Source of the DNA: Solirubrobacteraceae bacterium
Lineage (GTDB): Bacteria > Actinomycetota > Thermoleophilia > Solirubrobacterales > Solirubrobacteraceae
NCBI GenBank assembly: GCA_016463765.1
Contig: JAEMQS010000033.1
Location: 1-41,150 of the forward strand
DNA length: 41,150 nucleotides
Reading direction: 5' to 3'
The translations under genes and the position numbers were made by a program. Under the pieces are notes generated by a model. That model worked only from the letters and a program-made list of their open reading frames with translations, did no database searches and was not told the origin of the DNA. Shown here in pieces: positions 1-7,973 of this stretch; positions within the stretch are counted from its first letter, which is position 1, and the number at the start of each line of letters is the position of its first letter.

Positions 1-562
1 AGATGTTGATGTACGCGTCGGTGGGGACGCCCGCCTCGTGGAACATCGCCTCCATCGCCGCCGCGGACTCCGGGCACTGGGGCGCGTGCTTGAGCAGGAT
101 GGTGTTGCCGATGATCAGGTTCGGTCCCGCGAACCGGGCCACCTGGTAGTACGGGAAGTTCCACGGCATGATGCCCAGCAGGACGCCCATGGAGGTCCGG
201 CGGATGAGCGCGGTGCCCTCACCCTCGAGCAGGTCGATCGGCTCGTCGGCGAGGAACCGCTCGGCGTTGTCGGCGTAGTACTCGTAGATCGCGCCGGCGA
301 AGTCGACCTCGCCCAGGGCCTGCTCGATCGGCTTGCCCATCTCCCGGACGATGATCTTCGCGAGGTCCTCGCGCCGCTCGACGTGCAGCTCGCCGACCCG
401 CCGGATCGCGGCCGCCCGGTCCGCCAGGGGGGTCTCCCGCGCCCAGCCTGGGTGCGCGGCGTGCGCGCGGCCGATCGCCCCGGCCAGCTCGTCGTCGGTG
501 ATCGTCGGGAAGGTGGTGAGCGTCTCGCCCGTCGCCGGGTCCACTACCGCGTAGTCAGCCAT
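1..562 (-). CDS. gabD: Aldehyde dehydrogenase, succinate-semialdehyde dehydrogenase type (N-terminal part, runs off the window)
   Basis: NAD(P)-dependent oxidation of an aldehyde to an acid; the closest family I recognise is the mycobacterial GabD1 type acting on succinate semialdehyde. Only the first 187 codons are visible; the catalytic Cys and Glu lie beyond the window edge. What shows the family is the N-terminal NPATGE-like opening (VVDPATGET), an EMGKP segment, the hallmark MPWNFP motif followed by YYQVARF, and GNTILLKHAP with the conserved Lys that contacts the cofactor. The ATG at 562 has a GAGG just upstream. The gene is divergent from the membrane protein at 666. The family is certain; the exact substrate is inferred, and other aldehyde dehydrogenases of this clade are possible. 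Confidence 0.85.
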   Translation of the reverse strand, partial: MADYAVVDPATGETLTTFPTITDDELAGAIGRAHAAHPGWARETPLADRAAAIRRVGELHVERREDLAKIIVREMGKPIEQALGEVDFAGAIYEYYADNAERFLADEPIDLLEGEGTALIRRTSMGVLLGIMPWNFPYYQVARFAGPNLIIGNTILLKHAPQCPESAAAMEAMFHEAGVPTDAYINI

Positions 563-665
563 GTGCCTCGGTCCAGTGTTCGGTGGGTGCGCCGATTCTT
601 GCGCACCGGCCGCGCCATGGAACGCAGTACGCGCGAATGCGCCCCTGACCCGCCACACTGTCGCC

Positions 666-1754
666 GTGCTCGCCGCCCTTTCCGCGCCTGACACCGCCGT
701 CGTCGTCCTCATCGTCGCCGCGCGGCTGCTCATCCCGCTGCTCATCCCGCGGTGGCCGCTGATGATCCTCGTGGCCTTCGCGCTCGACGGGATCGACAAC
801 GGGCTCCTGTCGTCCTGGACGGACGTCGACATGACGGCCGACGGGCCGTACCAGAGCTGGGACAAGGCGCTCGACATCTACTACCAGTCGATCGCTTACC
901 TGGCCGCGATGCGCAACTGGACGAGCCGCCCGGCCTTCCGGATCGCGCAGTTCCTCTTCTTCTACCGCCTGGTCGGCGTGGTGGCCTTCGAGCTCACGGG
1001 CGAGCGGGCGCTGCTGCTCGTCTTCCCCAACACGTTCGAGTTCTTCTTCATCGCCTACGAGCTGATCCGGCTGCGCCGCGAGCCCGCGCGCTGGGGCCTG
1101 CGCTTCTGGCTCCTCGTCGCCGCCGGGCTCTGGGTGTTCGTCAAGCTCCCGCAGGAGTGGTGGATCCACATCGCGCAGCTCGACTTCACCGACACGGTCG
1201 CCGACCACCCGTGGGTGGGGGTGGTCGCTGTCGTGGGCGGGATCGCCCTCGCGGCCGTCGCGTGGTTCGTCGCGCGGCCGCGCATGGGGCCGCCCGATTG
1301 GCCGTGGCGCATCGCCGCCGATCCGCTGCCGGTGGTCCCCGCGCAGGCGCGCCCGGTCAGCGCGCCGGAAATCGCGGAGAAGGTCACGTTGCTGGCGCTG
1401 ATCTGCGTGATCTTCGCCGAGATCCTGCCGAGCATCGACGTCCCCGCGTGGCAGGTCGCCGTCGGGGTCGGGTGTGTCGTGGTCCTGAACGCGGCCATCA
1501 CGATCGGCAGCGGCGGCCAGCCGGGCACCGTGGCGGCGATCCGTCGCTTCGCCTCGCTGCTCGCCGTCAACCTGCTGCTGGTGTTCGCCGCCAGCGCCGT
1601 GCTCACCGGGCCGGCGGACTTCCAGCTCGGCGCAGGGCTGTTCTTCGCGTTCCTGCTGAGCGTGATCCTCGGGCTGTACGACGTGTGCAAGCCGGTGCGT
1701 GACGCACGCGACGCACAGCCCGCCGATCCGGCAGCTACGACACGGCGTCCTTGA
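666..1754 (+). CDS. Polytopic integral membrane protein of unknown function
   Basis: I do not recognise this family. The 362-residue protein has about nine to ten hydrophobic segments spread over its whole length, separated by short loops. The longest soluble stretch is near residues 25-60 and is rich in Asp, Trp and Tyr (DGIDNGLLSSW, then DKALDIYYQS), so it may be a conserved periplasmic or active-site loop. There is no transport-family motif I can name. I chose the GTG at 666 because the upstream in-frame residues are Cys/Pro-rich and unlike a membrane protein; the in-frame ATG at 561 would overlap the divergent dehydrogenase start. The last 20 bp overlap the 3' end of the convergent manganese catalase gene. 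The gene is real; its function is unknown. Confidence 0.75.
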   Translation: MLAALSAPDTAVVVLIVAARLLIPLLIPRWPLMILVAFALDGIDNGLLSSWTDVDMTADGPYQSWDKALDIYYQSIAYLAAMRNWTSRPAFRIAQFLFFYRLVGVVAFELTGERALLLVFPNTFEFFFIAYELIRLRREPARWGLRFWLLVAAGLWVFVKLPQEWWIHIAQLDFTDTVADHPWVGVVAVVGGIALAAVAWFVARPRMGPPDWPWRIAADPLPVVPAQARPVSAPEIAEKVTLLALICVIFAEILPSIDVPAWQVAVGVGCVVVLNAAITIGSGGQPGTVAAIRRFASLLAVNLLLVFAASAVLTGPADFQLGAGLFFAFLLSVILGLYDVCKPVRDARDAQPADPAATTRRP

Positions 1755-2688
1755 TCTTCCCGACCACACCGTTGCCGTTGTTGGCCACCTCGCCCGTGGG
1801 CTCGTCGGACAGGCCCGCCTTCTCGCGGAGCTTCCGCGCGATCTCGGCGATCTCCTCGGGCTCGTAGCCGGGGGCGAAGACGCCCTCCTGCGCGGGCAGG
1901 TCGAACGCGGGGAAACCCTCGGGCGGATGGTCGATGACCTGGAGCGGGTCGCCCGTCTCGGGGTGCGGGCCGGTGAAGACGGCGGCGAGCTCGTGGTAGT
2001 CGTTGGGCGAGAAGCGGTAGAGCTTCGTGTGCTCGCCGCGCTGGATGTGCGGCTGGCACTCGGGGATCTTGTCGGTCGGGATCCGCGGCGAAGGGAACAT
2101 CTTCATGAGGTCCGCGCCGGTCAGCAGCTCGATGGCGCGGGCGTAGGCGACCTGGTGGACGCCGCCGCGGACGAGGAGGTAGCCGGTCAGCGCCCGCGCG
2201 GCGGGGTGGTCGACCATCTCGTAGACCTTGAGCTTGCCGTTGCGCGCGCCGGTCTCGAGGAAGAAGTTGTGCGTCAGGTCCTCGATGAGGTCACCGGTCG
2301 ACGTGACGTAGTCGCCGTTCCACGGCTTGCCGTTGGAGTCCTGCACGAGCGTACCGGCGCCGCCCGCGGCGAAGTGCTGCGGGTTCATCGCGTCCTTGGG
2401 GTCGGGCAGGTTGCCCGCCTCGCCGGCGCCGGTGAGCATCGTGTTGATCGCGGTGGAGACGAGCTCGATGTGCCCGAACTCCTCCGCGGCGATGTTCGAG
2501 ACGAGGTCGAAGAACGGTCGGGCGCCCTGCCGCGCGCGGAAGTTGAACGACTGGAACGTGTAGTTCATGAAGGTCGACATCTCGCCGAACTTGCCGCCCA
2601 GGAGCTCCTGGACGATGGCGGCGCCGGCGGGATCGGGCGTCGACGGGGGCGGCATCTCGGCCTGCAGGCGATCGATACGAAAGATCAT
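1735..2688 (-). CDS. Manganese-containing (non-haem) catalase
   Basis: Dismutates hydrogen peroxide to water and oxygen with a dimanganese centre in a ferritin-like four-helix bundle; cytosolic. All five metal ligands align with the known Lactobacillus/Thermus enzymes: Glu36 (GGKFGEMS), Glu70 and His73 (EEFGH), Glu145 (FFLETGA) and His178 (GGVHQVAY), with the expected spacing of 3 and 33 residues. At 317 residues it is a little longer than classic members, with a charged C-terminal tail. I start at the ATG at 2688 because GAGGAG lies 6 nt upstream; an upstream in-frame ATG at 2745 would place the promoter inside the gene. A SigB-type promoter candidate lies at 2723-2747, so stress induction is likely (inference). 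Confidence 0.95.
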   Translation of the reverse strand: MIFRIDRLQAEMPPPSTPDPAGAAIVQELLGGKFGEMSTFMNYTFQSFNFRARQGARPFFDLVSNIAAEEFGHIELVSTAINTMLTGAGEAGNLPDPKDAMNPQHFAAGGAGTLVQDSNGKPWNGDYVTSTGDLIEDLTHNFFLETGARNGKLKVYEMVDHPAARALTGYLLVRGGVHQVAYARAIELLTGADLMKMFPSPRIPTDKIPECQPHIQRGEHTKLYRFSPNDYHELAAVFTGPHPETGDPLQVIDHPPEGFPAFDLPAQEGVFAPGYEPEEIAEIARKLREKAGLSDEPTGEVANNGNGVVGKIKDAVS

Positions 2689-2722
2689 GTGCGCTCCTCG
2701 GAACGGTGGACGTGATCGTCCG

Positions 2723-2747
2723 GTGCCCGACGCCCTGCTGCGCAAAC
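2723..2747 (-). promoter_or_regulatory. SigB/SigF-type promoter before manganese catalase
   Basis: On the minus strand GTTT (2747-2744) is followed by a 15-nt spacer and GGGCAC (2728-2723). This matches the GTTT-N14/16-GGG(T/A)A type consensus known for SigB of Bacillus and SigF of actinobacteria, with C at the usually less strict fourth position. It lies 35 nt before the ATG, leaving room for a short leader with the GAGGAG ribosome site. The same layout is seen at 9590-9614. Confidence 0.6.
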
Positions 2748-2764
2748 ACGGATCGGAGCCGCCC

Positions 2765-2770
2765 TAGGCT
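2765..2770 (+). promoter_or_regulatory. -10 box (TAGGCT) for the Ca2+/H+ antiporter, leaderless
   Basis: TAGGCT ends 8 nt before the GTG start at 2779 with no Shine-Dalgarno sequence between, which implies a transcript starting at or next to the start codon. No good -35 box is visible. Confidence 0.5.
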
Positions 2771-2778
2771 GGGGCCAC

Positions 2779-3867
2779 GTGCTCGCCGGCGTACGCCACA
2801 TCCCCTCCTGGACGACGGCCATCCCGATCGTCGCCCTGCTCACCCTGATCCCGACCTGGGGCGCGAAGCCGCCGGGTGTCGTGCTCGCCGTCGTCGCGCT
2901 GCTGCTCGGCGGCGCGGTCTTCGCCGCCGTCCACCACGCCGAGGTCATCGCCCACCGCGTCGGCGAGCCGTTCGGCTCACTGGTCCTGGCGATCTCGGTG
3001 ACGATCATCGAGGTCGGGCTGATCGTCACGCTCATGGTCTCCGGGGGTTCCGAGACCGACACGCTCGCGCGCGACACCGTGTTCGCCGCCGCGATGATCA
3101 CGTGCAACGGCATCCTCGGGCTGTCGATCCTCGTCGCGGCGCTGCGCCGCCACGTCGCCGAGTTCAACGCCGAGGGCATGGCGTCCGCGCTGGCCACGGT
3201 GGGAACGCTCGCGACGCTCACGCTCGTCCTGCCGACGTTCACGACGAGCGCGTCCGGCCCGGAGTTCACGACCGGACAGCTCGCCTTCGCCGCGGTCGCC
3301 TCGATCGCCCTGTACGCGCTGTTCGTGCTCGTCCAGACGGTGCGCCACCGTGACTACTTCCTGCCCGACGAAGCCGACGCGCCGCCGGAGGTCCACGCCG
3401 CGCCGCCGACGAATCGCGAGGCCCTCACGAGCCTCGGCCTGCTCGTCGTCGCCCTGGTCGCGGTCGTCGGGCTCGCGAAGGTCGAGTCACCGGCCATCGA
3501 GGACGCCGTAGGCGCGATCGGCGCACCCGCCTCCGCCGTGGGTGTCGCGATCGCGCTGGTGGTCCTGCTCCCGGAGACGATCGCCGCCATCCGCAACGCC
3601 GCGCGCGGCCGGGTGCAGACGAGCATGAACCTCGCGTTCGGCTCGGCGATCGCGAGTATCGGGCTGACGATCCCGGCGATCGCCGTCGCGTCGATCTGGC
3701 TGGACGGGCCGCTCGTGCTCGGCCTGGGCCCGACCCAGATGGTGCTGCTGGCGATCACCGCCGTGGTCGGCGCGCTCACCGTCCTACCCGGCCGCGCAAC
3801 CGTGCAGGAGGGCGGCGTGCACCTCGTGCTGTTCGCCGCCTTCCTCGTGCTCGCCGTCAGCCCGTAG
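2779..3867 (+). CDS. chaA: Calcium:proton antiporter, CaCA superfamily (ChaA type)
   Basis: Membrane exchanger that expels Ca2+ (and often Na+ or K+ at high pH) for protons. The 362-residue protein has about eleven hydrophobic segments and the internal two-fold repeat of the CaCA superfamily. Repeat one has GEPFGSLVLAISVTIIEVGL with its conserved Glu; repeat two has LLPETIAAIRNAARG followed by SMNLAFGSAIASIGLT, the known ChaA signature. A hydrophilic loop near residues 190-215 separates the halves. The start is GTG with a TAGGCT box 8 nt upstream. The stop TAG directly abuts the stop of the convergent monooxygenase gene. It is divergent from manganese catalase across 90 bp. Confidence 0.9.
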   Translation: MLAGVRHIPSWTTAIPIVALLTLIPTWGAKPPGVVLAVVALLLGGAVFAAVHHAEVIAHRVGEPFGSLVLAISVTIIEVGLIVTLMVSGGSETDTLARDTVFAAAMITCNGILGLSILVAALRRHVAEFNAEGMASALATVGTLATLTLVLPTFTTSASGPEFTTGQLAFAAVASIALYALFVLVQTVRHRDYFLPDEADAPPEVHAAPPTNREALTSLGLLVVALVAVVGLAKVESPAIEDAVGAIGAPASAVGVAIALVVLLPETIAAIRNAARGRVQTSMNLAFGSAIASIGLTIPAIAVASIWLDGPLVLGLGPTQMVLLAITAVVGALTVLPGRATVQEGGVHLVLFAAFLVLAVSP

Positions 3868-5367
<1,500 letters not shown>

Positions 5368-5373
5368 ACCGCG

Positions 5374-5389
5374 ATGTTACCGATCGGTA
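5374..5389 (-). promoter_or_regulatory. ethA -10 box overlapped by a 12-bp perfect palindrome (TetR-type operator candidate)
   Basis: TACCGATCGGTA at 5378-5389 is a perfect palindrome. On the minus strand TAACAT (5379-5374) forms a -10 box 6 nt before the ATG at 5367, so the palindrome touches the -10 box. A repressor bound here would block RNA polymerase. The ACCGATCGGT core resembles operators of TetR-family proteins, but the regulator is not in this window. Confidence 0.55.
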
Positions 5390-5408
5390 GCAATGCGGGT
5401 GACGGGTG

Positions 5409-5987
5409 TCAGTCCCCGGCGGTGCCGGTCACGTCCTCCGCGGACTCGATGACCCGTCGCCCGGTCTCCCTGGCGCGCTCGTGCAGGCGCGCTTCCGCGG
5501 CCTCCGCGGTCAGCCCGTGGCGTTCCATCAGCACGCCCTTGGCCTGCTCCAGGGCGGCACGGCCGCCGAGGGCCCGCGTGAGCGTGTCGACCCGCGCCTC
5601 GAGCTCGGCGCGATGCCCGTGCAGCCGTACCGCGACCTCCAGCACGCCCTGCAGCTCCTCGTCGTCCGGGGACGACGCGAAGGCCGAGATGCCGCGATCG
5701 GCAGCGGCGGCGAGGAACGTCGCGCTCGGGTCCTCCAGGAGCACGACCATCGGCCCGTCGAGCTCCGCCCCGAGCTCCTCGATGAGGTCGAGCGCGTGCT
5801 CGTCGCTCTCGTGGAGCATCACGATGGTCAGCTCGGGATCGGTCTCGATGATGTCCTGCACGCCCTCCGTCACCGAGATGGCCATCCCCGTGACGTCGTG
5901 CCCGAGCCCCTCGAGCCGTGCGGCCAGGACCGCGAGCGCGTCGCGGTCCTCGTCGGCCAGGGTGATGCGAAAGCGTGAAGGCGTCAT
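5409..5987 (-). CDS. Degenerate receiver domain fused to an ANTAR RNA-binding domain
   Basis: ANTAR proteins bind paired hexaloop hairpins in nascent mRNA and prevent termination. The C-terminal part, about residues 128-188, has the ANTAR pattern: ALGGRAALEQAKGVLMERHG, then conserved Ala and Arg positions. The N-terminal 120 residues align with a receiver domain, but the phospho-acceptor Asp appears to be replaced (ELTIVMLHES where PDLVLLD is expected) and the usual Lys near the C-terminus of the domain is absent (FASSPDDEEL). Phosphorylation control is therefore unlikely; ligand or partner control is possible. Its ATG overlaps the stop of the DUF6328 gene (ATGA), so it is the last gene of a coupled operon. 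No clear target hairpin was found in the window. Confidence 0.85.
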   Translation of the reverse strand: MTPSRFRITLADEDRDALAVLAARLEGLGHDVTGMAISVTEGVQDIIETDPELTIVMLHESDEHALDLIEELGAELDGPMVVLLEDPSATFLAAAADRGISAFASSPDDEELQGVLEVAVRLHGHRAELEARVDTLTRALGGRAALEQAKGVLMERHGLTAEAAEARLHERARETGRRVIESAEDVTGTAGD

Positions 5988-6472
5988 GGGCGATCCTCGG
6001 TGGTCCGTCGCCGCAGCGGGAGGGCGAACCAGAGCAGAACGTACAGCCCCAGCATGCCCGCACCGGCGGCGACGGACGCCAGGCCACCGAACAGGACATC
6101 GGAGACCAGGAGTACGGCGCCGCTCATCGCGAGCGCCAGCAGCACGAGACCGGCGATCGCCGCGCGGGTGGCGAAGAAGACGAGGCGCTCCTTCTCACCC
6201 TGGCGGAACAGCAGACGGTGGTACGCGGTCGGTGCGATGAAGCACGCCGTCGCGGCGCCCGCGCACAGCAGAGTCGCGAAGTACACGCCGCGCTGGAAGT
6301 TCGTCACCTCCTCGAAGCGGCTCTGGAACGGCACGGCGAGCAGGAAGCCGAACAGCACCTGCACCCCGGGCATCGCGACGCGGATCTCGTTGAGGACGTC
6401 GTCGAGGTTGCGGTTCAGGCGCTCGTGCGCGGACTCCTCCTCGCGCGCGCGAGCCACGTCCGACGCCGTCAT
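5984..6472 (-). CDS. DUF6328 family four-helix membrane protein
   Basis: Function unknown. The 162-residue protein has a charged N-terminus (about 30 residues, Glu/Arg-rich), then the conserved opening NRNLDDVLNEIRVAMPGVQV and FGFLLAVPFQSRF, then QRGVYFATLLCAGA and APTAYHRLLFRQGEKERLV, which I recognise as the DUF6328 pattern. About four transmembrane helices follow, with a basic Arg-rich C-terminus, probably cytoplasmic. I start at the ATG at 6472, which has GGGAGG upstream and overlaps the stop of the DUF1360 gene in an ATGA; the longer in-frame extension is Arg-rich and lies over that gene. Translational coupling to both neighbours suggests a joint membrane role, probably under stress. Confidence 0.85.
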   Translation of the reverse strand: MTASDVARAREEESAHERLNRNLDDVLNEIRVAMPGVQVLFGFLLAVPFQSRFEEVTNFQRGVYFATLLCAGAATACFIAPTAYHRLLFRQGEKERLVFFATRAAIAGLVLLALAMSGAVLLVSDVLFGGLASVAAGAGMLGLYVLLWFALPLRRRTTEDRP

Positions 6473-6969
6473 CGGCGGGCCTCCCTCACCATCCGCGCGT
6501 GCCCGAGCTGCAGCGCGTCGGCGCCCGATCGCACCGCGAGCACGGCGGCGACGGTGCGCGTGGCGCGCGGCGCGGCGAGATAGCCCGCGGTGAAGGCCGT
6601 CGCGGTCCACTGGTCCATGCAGATCGTGCAGGTCAACAGGTCGGCCACCGCACGTCGCAGCGGGGTCTGGCCAGGGCGCACGTCCTCGGCCAGCTCGCCC
6701 GGCGGGCTCGGCGCGTCGGGGTCGACCTGCGTGAACGGCCTGCGCAGCGGACGTGAGACCTTCTCGCGCGAGAGCATGCGGCTCAGGCGATGGGCCCCGA
6801 TCGCCAGCAGCGCGAGATCGCCAGGGTCGACGCGGTCGAGAAGGAGGTCCCGGCGACGGGCGACCGCGACCACGCCTCCGAGCAGGCCGACGTAGGCGCC
6901 CGCCAGCAGCGCGTATGCCCCCAGGGGGCGCTCCGCGTCGAACGACACCGTGTCCTCGGCAGCGGACAC
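6469..6969 (-). CDS. DUF1360 family membrane-associated protein
   Basis: Function unknown. The 166-residue protein has an N-terminal hydrophobic hairpin (about residues 16-37), a central basic and Pro-rich stretch (SREKVSRPLRRPFTQ, then DPDAPSPPGELAED), and the DUF1360 hallmark LLTCTICMDQW followed by a second hydrophobic segment. The two Cys of the hallmark might bind a metal or form a disulfide; this is inference. It starts with GTG at 6969, only 6 nt after the stop of the 77-aa gene, and ends in an ATGA overlap with the DUF6328 gene. DUF1360 proteins in Bacillus are spore or stress related, which agrees with the operon's weak SigB-type promoter. Confidence 0.85.
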   Translation of the reverse strand: MSAAEDTVSFDAERPLGAYALLAGAYVGLLGGVVAVARRRDLLLDRVDPGDLALLAIGAHRLSRMLSREKVSRPLRRPFTQVDPDAPSPPGELAEDVRPGQTPLRRAVADLLTCTICMDQWTATAFTAGYLAAPRATRTVAAVLAVRSGADALQLGHARMVREARR

Positions 6970-6975
6970 GGAGAC

Positions 6976-7209
6976 TCAGACCAGGGACGCCGGGCCAGGC
7001 GTGTACGGGTCCGTCGGCAGTTCCGGGTTCTCCGGCGGCTGCTCCGGCTCCGGGCCCTCGGGCGCGGGCTCGTAGTCCGGCTCGGAGGCGGGCTCGGACG
7101 GGACCGTCGGATCGGACCCCGGCTCGACCTCGGGGCCGTCGGGCGCCCCCGGCGGCACTTCGTGCTGCGGGGAGGGATCGGGCACCTCAGCCAGCGGCAG
7201 CGGATTCAT
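6976..7209 (-). CDS. 77-residue Pro/Glu-rich low-complexity protein
   Basis: I do not recognise a family. The protein is about one third Pro and one fifth acidic, with irregular EP, DP and PEP repeats and almost no hydrophobic or basic residues, so it is probably disordered and strongly acidic. No signal peptide is visible. The ATG at 7209 has AAAGG 8 nt upstream, and codon third positions are G/C-rich as in neighbouring genes, which argues that it is real. It is the first gene of the operon leading into DUF1360, DUF6328 and the ANTAR protein. It could act as an acidic linker or chaperone-like partner of the basic stretches in the two membrane proteins (speculative). Confidence 0.65.
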   Translation of the reverse strand: MNPLPLAEVPDPSPQHEVPPGAPDGPEVEPGSDPTVPSEPASEPDYEPAPEGPEPEQPPENPELPTDPYTPGPASLV

Positions 7210-7240
7210 GGCGGACACCTTTCGTCGTGACCCTCCGGGA

Positions 7241-7266
7241 CTGCCCGATCGGGCCGCGGGCGACAC
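7241..7266 (-). promoter_or_regulatory. Weak SigB/SigF-type promoter candidate before the Pro/Glu-rich operon
   Basis: On the minus strand GTGT (7266-7263), a 16-nt spacer and GGGCAG (7246-7241) resemble the SigB-type elements elsewhere in the window with one change in each box. The distance from the last base of the -10 box to the ATG (32 nt) is close to that at the two better sites (34 and 35 nt). Confidence 0.35.
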
Positions 7267-7271
7267 CCAGG

Positions 7272-7299
7272 TTGCCCGCCGCCGGCCGGCGGGTACCGG
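7272..7299 (+). promoter_or_regulatory. HAD phosphatase promoter with a 14-bp palindrome in the spacer
   Basis: TTGCCC (7272-7277), a 16-nt spacer and TACCGG (7294-7299) lie 6 nt before the ATG. The spacer holds a perfect 14-bp palindrome, CCGCCGGCCGGCGG, at 7279-7292, placed where a repressor would block promoter use. The high GC content makes such palindromes less rare than usual. Confidence 0.4.
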
Positions 7300-7305
7300 A
7301 CGCCC

Positions 7306-7971
7306 ATGCCCGCCGCCATCGTCGACATCGACGGAACGCTCATCGACACGAACTACCAGCACACCCTCGCGTGGCAACGGGCCTTCAGCGCCCACGGACA
7401 CGAGGTGCCGGCGTGGCGCGTGCACCGGGCGATCGGGATGGGCGGGGATCAGCTCGTCGGCCACCTGATCGGGGCCGAGCACGACGCCCGCGACGGCGAC
7501 GCCATCCGCGACGACGAAGCCGCCGCGTACGCCCGGCTGATCGACGAGGTGCGGCCGCTGCCGGGCGCGCGCGACCTCCTGGTCGCGCTGCGCGATCGCG
7601 ACCTGACGGTCGTGCTCGCCAGCTCGGCCAAGGCGGACGAGGTCGACCACTATCTCGACCTGCTCGACGCGCGCGACGTCGTCCACGCGTGGACGACGTC
7701 GGCGGACGTCGAGCGGACCAAGCCCGAGCCCGACCTCGTCGACGCCGCGCTGGAGCAGGCGGGGACGCGCGACGCGGTGATGGTGGGCGACACCGTGTGG
7801 GACGTGCGTGCCGCCGCACGCGCCGGGATTCCCACCATCACGCTGCTGAGCGGCGGCTTCGGCGAGGACGAACTGCGCGCCGCGGGAGCGGCGGCGGTCC
7901 ACGACGACCCCGCCGCGCTGCTCGAGGTCCTGGACCGCTCGTCGCCGTTCGGCGCGCTCATGGCTGGATGA
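7306..7971 (+). CDS. HAD-superfamily phosphatase (phosphoglycolate phosphatase / beta-phosphoglucomutase-like)
   Basis: Cytosolic phosphatase or phosphomutase of HAD subfamily I. The four motifs are present: DIDGT at residues 7-11 with nucleophile Asp7 and acid/base Asp9, a Ser in VVLASSAK (motif II), Lys in ERTKPEPD (motif III), and GDTVWDV (motif IV) with two Asp that hold Mg2+. The cap domain, about residues 17-85, is alpha-helical as in the Gph/PgmB group. At 221 residues it has the normal length. Substrate cannot be read from sequence. The ATG at 7306 is probably leaderless. The last 14 bp overlap the convergent alcohol dehydrogenase gene. Confidence 0.88.
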   Translation: MPAAIVDIDGTLIDTNYQHTLAWQRAFSAHGHEVPAWRVHRAIGMGGDQLVGHLIGAEHDARDGDAIRDDEAAAYARLIDEVRPLPGARDLLVALRDRDLTVVLASSAKADEVDHYLDLLDARDVVHAWTTSADVERTKPEPDLVDAALEQAGTRDAVMVGDTVWDVRAAARAGIPTITLLSGGFGEDELRAAGAAAVHDDPAALLEVLDRSSPFGALMAG

Positions 7972-7973
7972 GC
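7956..7973. terminator. Hairpin centred on the HAD/alcohol dehydrogenase 3' overlap
   Basis: GCTCAT (7956-7961) and ATGAGC (7968-7973) form a perfect 6-bp stem with a 6-nt loop. The centre (7964.5) equals the centre of the 14-bp coding overlap. Because both stops are TGA, three of the six pairs come for free; the other three do not. Confidence 0.4.
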
